A stretch of DNA of 64,000 bases from Pandoraea eparura (GCF_902459725.1 NZ_CABPSH010000003.1:434001-498000); one strand, 5' to 3'; shown: positions 37,348 through 46,242, counted from the first letter of the stretch. A program made the numbers and translations. Notes: generated from the letters alone by a model not told the origin.

Positions 37348-38079
37348 TCAAGCGAAGGCCAATACTACGCGACGCGTGCGGGACGTCTTCTTCTCGATCT
37401 TGGCCACGCGCAGCGCGCCGATTTCCGCGGTATTGGCCACGTGCGTGCCGCCGCACGGCTGCAAATCGATGCCTTCGATGCGCACCAGACGCACGCATCC
37501 CAACCCTACGGGCGGCTTCACGCTCATGGTGCGCACCAGCTCGGGACGCGCCGCCATCTCGTCGTCGCTGATGCTGTCGATGGCCACCGGCCGTGCGGCC
37601 GCCACGAGCGCCGCCAACCCGGCCTCGACCGTCTCGCGCTCGATCGGCTCGTTCGTCACGAAGTCGAGCCGCGCGTACTCCGTGGTGATGCTGCACCCAT
37701 CCACCGGATGCGGCAGCACCGCGCACATCAGATGCGACGCCGTGTGAAAGCGCATGTGACGAAAGCGGCGCGCCCAGTCGATCTCCGCCTGCACGATATC
37801 GCCGACCGAGAGTCGCGCCAGCACATCGTGCTGGCCCTCGGCGGGAACATGAACCGCGTCGTCGGGCGTCGCACCCTCGTGTTTCGACTTGCGCGTGTCG
37901 GCAATCACAAGGCGAGTGCCGTCCATCAGCACCAACTCACCGGCATCGCCCGCTTGTCCGCCGCCCAGCGGATAGAAGACGGTGCGGTCAAGCCGGATGC
38001 CCGCCTCGTCGATGTGCGTGATGCGCGCCTCGCACTGGCGCAGATAGGCGTCCTGCCGAAAAAGGGCTTCGGTGGTCAT
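37348..38079 (-). CDS. alanyl-tRNA editing protein (AlaX-M type)
   Basis: A 243-residue trans-editing protein that hydrolyses mischarged Ser- or Gly-tRNA(Ala) in the cytoplasm. The zinc site is formed by HTASH (His112, His116) and CGGTH (Cys209, His213). The N-terminal TVFYPLGGGQAGDAG is the AlaRS-like second domain, which makes this the medium (AlaX-M) form. GGAG lies eight bases before the ATG at 38079. It is read with the DUF924 gene. Confidence 0.92.
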   Translation of the reverse strand: MTTEALFRQDAYLRQCEARITHIDEAGIRLDRTVFYPLGGGQAGDAGELVLMDGTRLVIADTRKSKHEGATPDDAVHVPAEGQHDVLARLSVGDIVQAEIDWARRFRHMRFHTASHLMCAVLPHPVDGCSITTEYARLDFVTNEPIERETVEAGLAALVAAARPVAIDSISDDEMAARPELVRTMSVKPPVGLGCVRLVRIEGIDLQPCGGTHVANTAEIGALRVAKIEKKTSRTRRVVLAFA

Positions 38080-38444
38080 TGGGGCGTCTCCGTAAGTGAT
38101 CCGCCATGGTCGCGCGAACCGGGCCTGAGTGACAAGGGACAATCCGATGCTGCGACGCCAGTACGGTCGGCGCGCCCTCGCGGCGGTGACGTCGCCACAA
38201 GGGCGGAGGCGACAGGGTTCGCCAAGCAAAGGTTTCGCGGCATCGGCCCAACACTGGCGAATTGGGCATACGCGGCGTACCCGACGCCATGCTTTTCCCA
38301 ATGCACTCCCACCGCGTGATCGGACGACAGCTTTGTCCACGAATCGAAAGAGACGGATACCGCGTCAACCGTAGGATCCGACCAGGCGCCACCCCCATGG
38401 CGCTCGGAAAAATCCGAAACGTTGTCAACCGGCCCCCTCCTCTC
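38080..38444. other. intergenic region before the first chaperone gene
   Basis: A 365-base divergent gap between the editing-protein gene and the first TPR chaperone. Open codons continue in the chaperone frame from 38262, but they are arginine/proline-rich and look non-coding. I found no convincing promoter, operator box or hairpin. Confidence 0.5.
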
Positions 38445-38882
38445 ATGCATGCCACGCGCCATTCCCCCCCGTTGCCCCGCCACGATGTTGCCGGGCGTCT
38501 GCTGCCCACCGCTGGTGACACCGCGCCCCAGCGTTATCAGCAAGCACGCGACGCGTACCTCGCCGCCGATTACGACAGGGCACTCCATGTGCTCTATCCG
38601 CTGCTCAAGGCGCTTCCGCTGGACGTCAGCGTGAACAAGCTGGTCGGCTACGCGCATTTTGCGCGCGAAGACTATGCGCTCGCGCTGGTGCCGCTCAGCG
38701 CAGCAACGTTGTTCACGCCCGATGACCCCGAACCGATGCTCATTAGCGCGCAGTGCCTGGCGAAGTTGGGCGACGGCGCGCTCGCTCGCGACCTCGCCAT
38801 GCAGGCGCTCGAGACCTCCCGGCAAAACGCGGCGCATGCCGATATCGGTGCGCGCGCCGAACGTTTTCTTGCCACGATTTAA
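38445..38882 (+). CDS. TPR chaperone, SycD/LcrH/CesD-like (module 1)
   Basis: A ~145-residue protein with three consecutive TPR units at about residues 32-58 (YQQARDAYLAADYDRALHVL), 63-90 (KLVGYAHFAREDYALALVPLS) and 95-122 (EPMLISAQCLAKLGDGALARD). Size, repeat number and the DPEPMLISAQC motif resemble class II type III secretion chaperones, which hold translocator proteins before export. The ATG at 38445 is one of two options (also 38397); neither has a ribosome site. The next gene starts 26 bases later and is its likely client. No secretion apparatus is in the window. Confidence 0.6.
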   Translation: MHATRHSPPLPRHDVAGRLLPTAGDTAPQRYQQARDAYLAADYDRALHVLYPLLKALPLDVSVNKLVGYAHFAREDYALALVPLSAATLFTPDDPEPMLISAQCLAKLGDGALARDLAMQALETSRQNAAHADIGARAERFLATI

Positions 38883-38908
38883 CGCCCATTCATTTCCGGG
38901 AGCCCCCC

Positions 38909-39958
38909 ATGACGATAGGTATGCCCTCGTCTTCCCCTCTGCCGACGCCCGTCCAGTCCCTCTCGAACGCCAGCCATGTCCACGCGAACCCGCAGGTACA
39001 GATTGCGATGCCCGAGCCGCCGAAGGACCTGATGGCGGGGTGCTGGGAGCAGTTTCAAAGCGCCATGCAAACGCATCGCGGCGCACGCAACGCGGCCCTC
39101 ATCGGACACGTGGTCAATGCCATCGCCAAGACCACCGCACTGGGCTTCGCGATCGCCACGATGGACGACGACTGGAAGGGTTACGTCGATATCCCCCTGC
39201 ACTTGCTGGCGGCATCCACGGAAATCGCGAGTCTGATGCTCGCGGCCAGCAAGTTCTGGCACGGCCCTGAAGACATCCCGGGCGCGGAGATTCGCGACAC
39301 CAATGTCTTCCAGACCATCGGGCAGTGGACCGGCATCGACCTCCTGCGAGAGTATGGCGGGGTGGTCAATTTGGCGATCACCAACGGTCCGCTGGTGTTT
39401 GGCGCCGTCCACAATGGCGCCGCACCGCTGCTCGAGACGCTGGGCATTCCGGTGCCGGCTTGGCTGAGAGACGCTGCCATTGACGATGCCAGTTCGGCCA
39501 TCGCCGACGGCGTGGCGACCGCGACCGATTTTCTGCAAAACCGCGTGCTCGGCACGATCATCGACGGCCGTGAGCGGCGCGCGTCCGTGGACCGAGTCAC
39601 GGCGGCAGAAACCAGTGTGAACTATATCGTGCTGGAAGGCGAAGGCGACTACGTGCACATGGCCCCCCGCCCGCAGCTCGACTACGAACTCGAGGGCGTG
39701 ACGGTCGTCCCGAGACTGTCGCGGGACGATTCGGCGCTCGCGTCGATTTCGTCCATTTCGTCGATTTCGTCCATCCCGGCCCCCCCGGCCATCTCAGGCG
39801 AGAACACGGACATCCAGTCACTGGCGACCAGCGCCGAAGATGAGTTCTTCGATGCCGAATCGGATTGGCATTCGGTCGTCTCCGATCTGGCGAACGACGC
39901 CTTTCACGATGCCCTGGACACCGTCACGCCTGACGTCGGTGCGCGCCCGCAAGCCTGA
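38909..39958 (+). CDS. putative secreted effector/translocator-like protein (module 1 cargo)
   Basis: A 349-residue protein of no family I recognise. The N-terminal ~40 residues are Ser/Pro/Asn-rich with no Sec signal, as in type III substrates. A hydrophobic, Ala-rich region covers ~62-118 (AALIGHVVNAIAKTTALGF; LLAASTEIASLMLAASKF) and ~150-180 (GGVVNLAITNGPLVFGAVH), able to form membrane helices. The C-terminus is acidic, with a Ser-Ile-Ser repeat near 279-293. GGGAG lies six bases before the ATG. Residues ~65-160 align by eye with the protein at 40680. Pairing with a SycD-like gene suggests a type III translocator or effector; this is inference. Confidence 0.6.
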   Translation: MTIGMPSSSPLPTPVQSLSNASHVHANPQVQIAMPEPPKDLMAGCWEQFQSAMQTHRGARNAALIGHVVNAIAKTTALGFAIATMDDDWKGYVDIPLHLLAASTEIASLMLAASKFWHGPEDIPGAEIRDTNVFQTIGQWTGIDLLREYGGVVNLAITNGPLVFGAVHNGAAPLLETLGIPVPAWLRDAAIDDASSAIADGVATATDFLQNRVLGTIIDGRERRASVDRVTAAETSVNYIVLEGEGDYVHMAPRPQLDYELEGVTVVPRLSRDDSALASISSISSISSIPAPPAISGENTDIQSLATSAEDEFFDAESDWHSVVSDLANDAFHDALDTVTPDVGARPQA

Positions 39959-40111
39959 TGGCAACGGGCCGCGCCTGCGCAGCCCAGGATGAAACGCGGA
40001 CACGCCCGCGCCGGCCGGGCGAGACGGGGCGCACGCCCCTCTCGCCGCGTCGCGGATGCGAGCGTGCCGCAGCCTGATGAATGCCCTGACCATTCGGAGG
40101 AACGACGTTGT

Positions 40112-40657
40112 ATGCAGCAATATTCAGCCCCCCACGCCATCGTTGAAACCCAAGTCCCCGCCCGCGGCACGGCACACGACAACCCAACGCATCACCCGGC
40201 ACGAACCGAAGGCGCCCCGCGTAGCCCCACTGACACGGTTTCACCTAACGCTTCGCCGAGCGCATCGACGGCCACCTCGCCGATCGATTCACCGATCGCG
40301 TCGCAAGCGTTCTCCCATGCGTATGCCCTGTGCGCGGCCAACGACTTCGTCGGTGCCGCGCGCGCCTTTGCCGACCTCTGCCTCGCCTACCCGGAACGCA
40401 CGGATGCCTACAAGGCGTTCGGCTACGTGCTCTGTCAGCTTGGCGATTATCAACACGCCGTCGCCCCCTTGATGATCGCGATCGCTCGGAACTACGGCGA
40501 CCCCGAGCCCTTGTACTTCGCCGCCGTGTGCATGCAGCGCAATGGCGATGTCGAGATCGCCCGCGAGATGGCCGTCGATGCGCTCGACATGGTGCGTCGC
40601 ACCGGCCGCCCCTCGGATCTGCACGACAAGCTGACGCGTCTGATCGACGCCCTCTGA
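40112..40657 (+). CDS. TPR chaperone, SycD/LcrH/CesD-like (module 2)
   Basis: A 181-residue protein. Residues 1-62 are disordered and rich in Ser, Pro and Thr. The rest holds three TPR units (~64-92 AFSHAYALCAANDFVGAARAF, ~97-124 AYKAFGYVLCQLGDYQHAV, ~131-158 EPLYFAAVCMQRNGDVEIA). The pattern GYVLCQLGDYQHAV...DPEPLYFAAVC is very close to the SycD/LcrH consensus (G-x-x-x-Q-x-x-G-x-Y-x-x-A, DP-x-x-x-F-x-x-A-x-C). GGAGG stands 11 bases before the ATG. It precedes its presumed client by 22 bases. Confidence 0.65.
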   Translation: MQQYSAPHAIVETQVPARGTAHDNPTHHPARTEGAPRSPTDTVSPNASPSASTATSPIDSPIASQAFSHAYALCAANDFVGAARAFADLCLAYPERTDAYKAFGYVLCQLGDYQHAVAPLMIAIARNYGDPEPLYFAAVCMQRNGDVEIAREMAVDALDMVRRTGRPSDLHDKLTRLIDAL

Positions 40658-40679
40658 CCCCACCCCTCGGAGCCCATTC

Positions 40680-41600
40680 ATGCCCAGACTTGACGCCCTG
40701 CCCACACCGAGCTACGTCTCCCACCCTGCTCCCGTCAACACGTCGGCCACTGCGCCGAACGACGCATCGCTTGCGGGCGAAGTGCGCATCGCTCTCGGCG
40801 CGATGCAAGACGATGCGCACTCGCCACATCGACTGCGGCCGTCGCCGTCCACCGTTGGCCGCTTTACCGCCTTGATGCAACACGTGGGGAATTTCGGACT
40901 CAGCCTGGCGTCGTTAAGCGTCGCAAGCCTGAACAACATCAAAGAGATCTACGATGACAGTGCCTTGGCGACCGCGCACAACGTGACGCTCGCCACGGCG
41001 TCCCTAGCGACGCTATCCAGCCTGATGGACTTGACCGTCGCCATCGGCAAATACTGCACGCCCTCGACGACCACGGCTGACATCAAGAACACCGCCTGGC
41101 TGACCTCGGCGGGTGCCCTGCTGGGATCCAAACACCTCGAGCGGTACGGGGCCAAATACCAGACGACCTTGCTGGGCGCGTCGATGATGGTTTTCTTCAA
41201 TCAGGCCGGCAGAATCGCCGGTGAGCATCACGCCATGGCCGAGCTATCGAACCGTGTCGCACCAACGCCGTCTGCCGCCCCGTCCGAAGCGCCGCCGGGC
41301 GACACGCTCGACATCGACTCGCTGCAATCCTGCATGGGGTTTTCGGCTGCCGCCTATCGCGCTTTCGGCGGCATCGCCACAGAAGGGCTGATCGAGTGGA
41401 TGACGGCGATGGAGGCGCGCCGTTCGCTGGATCTCGTCGAGCATCAGTTGAATTACGAGAGCCCGTTCGGACAGGAAGGCAGATACCGATTGGACACGTC
41501 CGAGTTCGGACAGGCGACGCAACACGCCGGCGCGACCGGTCCGGACCCGACGTTGCCGCAAGCCCGTGCCGCGCTACCCGATAGCGTCACAAACGTCTGA
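40680..41600 (+). CDS. putative secreted effector/translocator-like protein (module 2 cargo)
   Basis: A 306-residue protein of unknown family, with a Pro/Ser/Thr/Asn-rich N-terminus lacking a Sec signal. Hydrophobic helices are likely at ~70-86 (NFGLSLASLSVASLNNI), ~101-123 (NVTLATASLATLSSLMDLTVAIG) and ~162-176 (TTLLGASMMVFFNQA). Residues ~67-171 align by eye with residues ~65-160 of the 38909 protein, including the spacing of hydrophobic segments and the L-x-x-YG motif. CGGAG lies eight bases before the ATG. It is the second of two duplicated chaperone-cargo pairs. Confidence 0.6.
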   Translation: MPRLDALPTPSYVSHPAPVNTSATAPNDASLAGEVRIALGAMQDDAHSPHRLRPSPSTVGRFTALMQHVGNFGLSLASLSVASLNNIKEIYDDSALATAHNVTLATASLATLSSLMDLTVAIGKYCTPSTTTADIKNTAWLTSAGALLGSKHLERYGAKYQTTLLGASMMVFFNQAGRIAGEHHAMAELSNRVAPTPSAAPSEAPPGDTLDIDSLQSCMGFSAAAYRAFGGIATEGLIEWMTAMEARRSLDLVEHQLNYESPFGQEGRYRLDTSEFGQATQHAGATGPDPTLPQARAALPDSVTNV

Positions 41601-41675
41601 CACCGCCGAATCGCCCTCGTCGCCGCGACGGGGGCAAAGGGGTGCCCGCCCAGGCGCTACCGGCGGCCTCAATCC

Positions 41676-42119
41676 TCAACCCGCCCGATTGCGCATCCAG
41701 TCAGCCGTGCCATGGAACGCCTGCATCAGCCGTTCCTGCAGCGACGCTTCCACGCCGATGTCCTGCATGGCCCACGCCATGCAGCGCAACCACTGGTCGC
41801 GCTCGCTCGTGGCAATCGGGAACGGCAGATGACGCGCACGCAGCATCGGATGGCCAAACCGTTCGATGTAGTGATTCGGCCCGCCCAGCCATCCGCACAG
41901 GAACCAGAAGAGCTTGTCGCGCGAATCGGCGAGCGACGCCGGATGCAGGCTGCGAATACCCGCGAACTCGGACTCGAGGTCCATCAGGTCGTAGAAACGG
42001 TCGACGAGTTCGCGCACGCGATCCTCGCCGCCAAGCAGGGTAAAGGCCGTCGGCTGCGCGGGAGTGTCCCGCAGGTCGTCGTCCGTCTGCGGGGTTTGCG
42101 GAGTGTTTTCGGTCGTCAT
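41676..42119 (-). CDS. group II truncated haemoglobin
   Basis: A 147-residue 2/2 globin that binds haem and O2 or NO in the cytoplasm. The core FTLLGGEDRVRELVDRFYDLMD, the CGWLGGPNHYIERFGHPMLRARHLPFPI segment (proximal His in the RARH motif) and ERDQWLRCMAWAM (with the group II distal Trp) are diagnostic. A 25-residue Thr/Pro/Asp N-terminus precedes the fold. The start is the ATG at 42119. It is convergent with the cargo 2 gene. Confidence 0.9.
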   Translation of the reverse strand: MTTENTPQTPQTDDDLRDTPAQPTAFTLLGGEDRVRELVDRFYDLMDLESEFAGIRSLHPASLADSRDKLFWFLCGWLGGPNHYIERFGHPMLRARHLPFPIATSERDQWLRCMAWAMQDIGVEASLQERLMQAFHGTADWMRNRAG

Positions 42120-42198
42120 GCCCGCTATTGTGCCCCAGGCCCATCGCGACTGCCACGCGGGCATGAGCGGCACGATGCCGCACCGCTTCTGACAGGCG

Positions 42199-44748
42199 TC
42201 AGACCTCGCGCAACGTGCGCAGCGCCGACTGGCGCAGCACCGCCCGCAGGCCGCTCCATCCGCCGATCAGCGCGCACAGCACGCCCGCACCGACACCCAA
42301 CACCGGCAGCCACGGATTGAAGTGCAACGCAAACTCGAAGACATAGCGCGCCAGCGCCCAGCCAAGCGCACCGGCGCCCAATGCCGCCAGCAGCCCCGCG
42401 AGCGCGCCGACAGTCACCAGTTCCGCCAGATGCACGTCGCGAAGTTGGCGCGACGACGCCCCCAACGCGCGCAGGATGCCGCTCTCGCGCATCCGTTCGT
42501 CGCGCGTGCCCGCTAACGCCGCGTAGAGCACCAGCACGCCCGCCGCGAGGGTAAAGACAAAAAGCGCCTGCACGGCGTCGATCACCTGGGACAGGATTTG
42601 TTGAATCTGCGCGAGCAAGGCGCCCGTGTCGATCACCGTCACATTGGGGAACTGACGCACCAGCGCATCGGCCACGCCCTGTTGCTGCGGCGCGAGATGG
42701 AACGACGTGATCCACGTCATCGGGAAATCACGCAGCGCGGCGGGCGGCATCACCACGAAGAAATTCACGCGCATCGATCCCCAGTCCAGCTTGCGAAGAC
42801 TCGTGATCGGCGCGTCGATGTGCTGACCCGCGACTTCGAAGCGCAGCGTGTCGCCCAGCGACAGGCCGAGCGTCTTCGCGATGCCCGCTTCCATCGAGAC
42901 CTGGGGCGTCGAGGCGTCCCCGTACCACTGCCCCGCCGTCACGCGATTGCCTTCGGGCAGCACCGCCGTGTAAGACAGGTTGAACTCACGCTCGGCAAGC
43001 CGCCGCGCGCGCACGTCGGTGTAGCTATCGCCCGTCACCGGCTTGCCGTTGATGGCGGTCAGGCGCGCACGGATCATCGGCGAGAGCTGCACGTTCGGCA
43101 GTCCGGCCGCGTGCAACTGCGACAGCACCGGCGCGTCCTGCCCCGGCTGGATATCGATGACGAAGCGGTTCGGCGCGTCCGGCGGACTCGACTGACGCCA
43201 GCCCGCGATCAAGTCGTTACGCGTGACGGCAAGCAGCAACAGCGCCATCAACCCCAGCCCGAGCGCCACCACCTGCAACGCACTGCCGAGCCCGCGACGC
43301 CGCAAACCCGCCACGGCATAGCGCCATCCGATGCCTCCCATCGCCCCGCCCGCGGCACCGCGATGCCGCGCCCAGGCCGCCAGCCCGCGAATGGCGAGCC
43401 AGGCAAGCCCGCCGAACATCACGGCTGCAGCGACGAAACCGCCCGCCACCATCGCCCCGAGGCGCACGTCTCGCGCCGCGAACAGCAGCAGGGCGCCGAA
43501 GGCCAGCGCGCTCGCGCCATACGCAAGCCATCCTTGCCGACGCGCGCCACCCACCACCTCCCGACGCAGCACATGCAGGGGCGCCACTTCGGACAGCGGC
43601 AGCAAGGGCGGCAGCGCGAAACCCAGCAGCATCACCAGCGCGCTCGCCAGACCAAAGACCGCCGGTCGCCACGTCGGCGCGGGCAACCCCGCCGGAATCA
43701 CGTCCCCCAACTGCGCGAGCAGCACCCCATGCGCCGCGTAGCCGAGCGCAACGCCCAATACCCCACCCATCAGGCCAAGCCCGATGAATTCGATCGTCAC
43801 CATCGCGCGCAATGCCCGGCGCGACAGGCCCAGGCAACGCATGACGGCGCAGGCATCGAGATGGCGCTCGCTGTAGCGGCGCGACGCGATGCCCACCGCC
43901 ACCGCCGCCAACACCGCGGCGAGCAGCGCCACCAGCGAGAGGAAGCGGTCGGCGCGATCGAGCGTCTGGCGCACCTGCGGCTGCCCTTCCTCCAGCGATT
44001 CGAGATGCACGCCGCGCGCCTGTTCGGCGGCCGGCCGCGCCCACGCGGCGAATTTGGCGACCTGCGCATCCGTGCCCGCCACCAGCAGGCGATAGGTAAT
44101 CCGACTGCCGAACTGCACCAGTCCCGTCGACGGCAGTTCGTCGAAGCGCATCATGACGCGCGGCGCCAGCGATCCGAAGCCATAGCCGCGATCCATTTCG
44201 CGTGTGATGACGGCGGCGATGCGCAGCGTCCGGCTGCCCACGCGAACGGACTCGCCGGGTTTGACATGCAGCGCATCGAGCAGCGCGGCATCGACCCAAA
44301 CCGTGCCCGGCGCGGGGATGGCCGCGGCGGGCGCATCCGGCGTGTCGGCGCCGGCATCGGGTGCCGTGCGTACGCGTCCGCGCAACGGATAACCGTCGCT
44401 CACGGCCTTGAGCGAAGACAGACGGCTCGCGCCGACCTGCCCGTGCTCGCCCGGAACGCTGGCCATGCTCGGGAAGGTGGCGACGACGGCGGTGGCCAGC
44501 CCATCGGCGTGCGCCTGACGTGTGAATGCCGGGGACAAGGGGGCGTCGCCGCGCACGACGAGATCGGCGGCGAGCATCTGCCGAGCATCGCGCTCGAGAC
44601 CGCCCTGCATCCGATCCGAGAGAAATCCCACGCTGGAGAGGGCACCGACCGCCAGCAACAACGCCACGAGAAGCAGATGCAATTCGCCCGCGCGCCAGTC
44701 GCGCAGGAACATCCGCCATGCCTGGCGGGCTACGTCAGTGAACCCCAT
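42199..44748 (-). CDS. FtsX-like ABC transporter permease (YbbP type)
   Basis: An 849-residue permease with a MacB-type periplasmic domain after the first helix, a central cluster of helices and a second FtsX domain at the C-terminus (~10 helices in all). The opening AWRMFLRDWRAGELHLLLVALLLAVGA and ERHLDACAVMRCLGLSRR are YbbP-like. Partners of this type (YbbA ATPase, TesA) usually lie adjacent, but no ATPase gene is seen here. The gene overlaps the DUF4126 gene by 14 bases. Export of lipids or hydrophobic compounds is a family-level guess. Confidence 0.85.
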   Translation of the reverse strand: MGFTDVARQAWRMFLRDWRAGELHLLLVALLLAVGALSSVGFLSDRMQGGLERDARQMLAADLVVRGDAPLSPAFTRQAHADGLATAVVATFPSMASVPGEHGQVGASRLSSLKAVSDGYPLRGRVRTAPDAGADTPDAPAAAIPAPGTVWVDAALLDALHVKPGESVRVGSRTLRIAAVITREMDRGYGFGSLAPRVMMRFDELPSTGLVQFGSRITYRLLVAGTDAQVAKFAAWARPAAEQARGVHLESLEEGQPQVRQTLDRADRFLSLVALLAAVLAAVAVGIASRRYSERHLDACAVMRCLGLSRRALRAMVTIEFIGLGLMGGVLGVALGYAAHGVLLAQLGDVIPAGLPAPTWRPAVFGLASALVMLLGFALPPLLPLSEVAPLHVLRREVVGGARRQGWLAYGASALAFGALLLFAARDVRLGAMVAGGFVAAAVMFGGLAWLAIRGLAAWARHRGAAGGAMGGIGWRYAVAGLRRRGLGSALQVVALGLGLMALLLLAVTRNDLIAGWRQSSPPDAPNRFVIDIQPGQDAPVLSQLHAAGLPNVQLSPMIRARLTAINGKPVTGDSYTDVRARRLAEREFNLSYTAVLPEGNRVTAGQWYGDASTPQVSMEAGIAKTLGLSLGDTLRFEVAGQHIDAPITSLRKLDWGSMRVNFFVVMPPAALRDFPMTWITSFHLAPQQQGVADALVRQFPNVTVIDTGALLAQIQQILSQVIDAVQALFVFTLAAGVLVLYAALAGTRDERMRESGILRALGASSRQLRDVHLAELVTVGALAGLLAALGAGALGWALARYVFEFALHFNPWLPVLGVGAGVLCALIGGWSGLRAVLRQSALRTLREV

Positions 44749-45331
44749 CGTTCCTCAATCCTTTGACCCGCGCCAGCAACGAGCGCCAACCGCGCCAGAC
44801 GCGGGGCAGCCACCACCACGCCAGCGCGACGAAAATCAATAACATCACGAGAAAAACGGCGGGAAGGAAGAACGCCAGCGCAAGCCCGCCCACCGTCGAC
44901 ACATCTTCGCCGGCTGAGGCCGCCACATTGGAAAAAGGTTCCGGCGACGTGTTGATCAGCGCCCGGCTGCCCGCCTTGGCCAGATGGGCCGTACCCGCGA
45001 GTGCACCGCCCGCCAGCCCCGCCAGCACCGTGACGGTCGGATCCATCTGCCCCAGCGCCGCCGCGCCCAGCACGACGCCGGCCGGAATGCGGATGAAGGT
45101 GTGCACGGCGTCCCACGCACTGTCGACGAAGGGGATTTTGTCGGCAAAGAACTCGATGGCCGCCAGCACACCGGCCGTGGCAATGACCCAGGTCGATGTC
45201 AGCACGGCCAGCGAGGGCGGCAGGTGCAGCCATCCCAGGCGCGCGGCCATCCCCGCGCAGAACACCGTCAGGTACAACCGCAGGCCGCTGCCCCAGGACA
45301 GCCCCGCGCCGAGCGCAATCGATTCAAGCAT
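44735..45331 (-). CDS. DUF4126 membrane protein
   Basis: A 198-residue membrane protein of the DUF4126 family with about five hydrophobic helices. The family features GLRLYLTVFCAGMAARLGWL (~14-33), FFADKIPFVDSAWDAVHTFIRIPAG (~63-87) and AHLAKAGSRALINTSPEPFSN are clear. The ATG at 45331 gives the standard N-terminus. It overlaps the ABC permease gene and is probably co-transcribed with it. Function is unknown. Confidence 0.85.
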   Translation of the reverse strand: MLESIALGAGLSWGSGLRLYLTVFCAGMAARLGWLHLPPSLAVLTSTWVIATAGVLAAIEFFADKIPFVDSAWDAVHTFIRIPAGVVLGAAALGQMDPTVTVLAGLAGGALAGTAHLAKAGSRALINTSPEPFSNVAASAGEDVSTVGGLALAFFLPAVFLVMLLIFVALAWWWLPRVWRGWRSLLARVKGLRNDGVH

Positions 45332-45613
45332 GGCGACCTCACTGCCGCCGACATGACGGCGTCGCACGATCACGCGTCGCGTACCGCCGACGCGGTAACG
45401 GCCATCGGGCAGGACGCCACCGGCGCCCCCCCTACCCGGACTGAATTCTCAAAAGACGCATCGATGACGTCCGGGCGGCGAACGCAGGCCGCCGGACGGT
45501 CACCGAGAGGTCACTCGAGCGCTACCGCGTCATTATGCCGCGCGCTGTGAGAACGCACCACCGGTGCTGGAAATCGGGGAGTTAGCATAGCCAGCGCGCG
45601 AGGCCGGCCCCGT

Positions 45614-45931
45614 TCAGGCGGCGGTCAACTTCAACCCGACCAGGCCCGCGAGAATCAGGGTCACGCTGGCGATCCGGGCGGCGGACGCCGACTCGCCGAA
45701 CAGGACGATGCCCAGCACAAACGCACCGACGGCGCCGATACCGGTCCAGATGGCGTACGCCGTGCCCAACGGCAGCGAACGCACGGCGAGCGCGAGCAGC
45801 CAGACGCTGCCGATCATCGCCGCAATCGTGAACACCGACGGCCCGAGACGCGAAAAACCCTGCGTGTACTTGAGGCCAACGGCCCACGCCACTTCCAGCA
45901 AACCGGCAAACACCAACAATATCCAGGCCAT
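45614..45931 (-). CDS. sugE: SMR-family guanidinium exporter (Gdx/SugE)
   Basis: A 105-residue four-helix antiporter of the small multidrug resistance family. [22 protein letters not shown] contains the essential Glu13 and the SugE/Gdx-type W-x-x-[17 protein letters not shown] (about 56-69) is conserved. A guanidine-II riboswitch directly upstream shows that the physiological substrate is guanidinium, as for other Gdx proteins. GGAG lies six bases before the ATG. It works as a dual-topology homodimer in the inner membrane. Confidence 0.93.
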   Translation of the reverse strand: MAWILLVFAGLLEVAWAVGLKYTQGFSRLGPSVFTIAAMIGSVWLLALAVRSLPLGTAYAIWTGIGAVGAFVLGIVLFGESASAARIASVTLILAGLVGLKLTAA

Positions 45932-45952
45932 GACTGACTCCGATAGGGAAAT

Positions 45953-46004
45953 CGGGGTCGTCCCCGCAAGAGAAGCGATCCGCGTGCCGGGTCGTCCCGG
46001 CACG
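45953..46004 (-). promoter_or_regulatory. guanidine-II riboswitch (mini-ykkC)
   Basis: On the minus strand two hairpins with identical ACGA tetraloops stand in tandem: CGTGCCGGG-ACGA-CCCGGCACG (plus 45983-46004) and CGGGG-ACGA-CCCCG (plus 45953-45966). Two stems with ACGR loops just before the ribosome site are the defining architecture of the class. It turns on translation of the exporter when guanidinium is bound. A possible -10 TAGAAT lies at plus 46113-46118. The rest of 45932-46242 holds no gene. Confidence 0.93.
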
Positions 46005-46242
46005 GGGTTCCTTCGGATGTCGAATGACGTGACAGAGCGCCGACGTTGCGAATTTGCCTGTTGGCGTCTTACCGCAAGGCAGATCGCCGGACATACCGCG
46101 AGGAACCGCACGATTCTAGCAAAGCTCTCACGTCGCGGTGATGGCCGTGATGACGTTGATGGCTTTCATCGCGTGGATCGATGCCCAGGCGTTCCCATAC
46201 GCACCGCAACGCAAAGGCGTTCGCCGGCGACCGCCGAAGCGC

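Noticed and set aside
38262-38444. N-terminal extension of the first TPR chaperone back to 38262
   Set aside because: The added residues are Arg/Pro-rich and unlike the compact chaperone family. No ribosome site supports the earlier start.
42598-44766. A 722-codon open frame antisense to the ABC permease
   Set aside because: The permease has clear helices and family motifs. The antisense product is Arg/Gln/His-rich low complexity.
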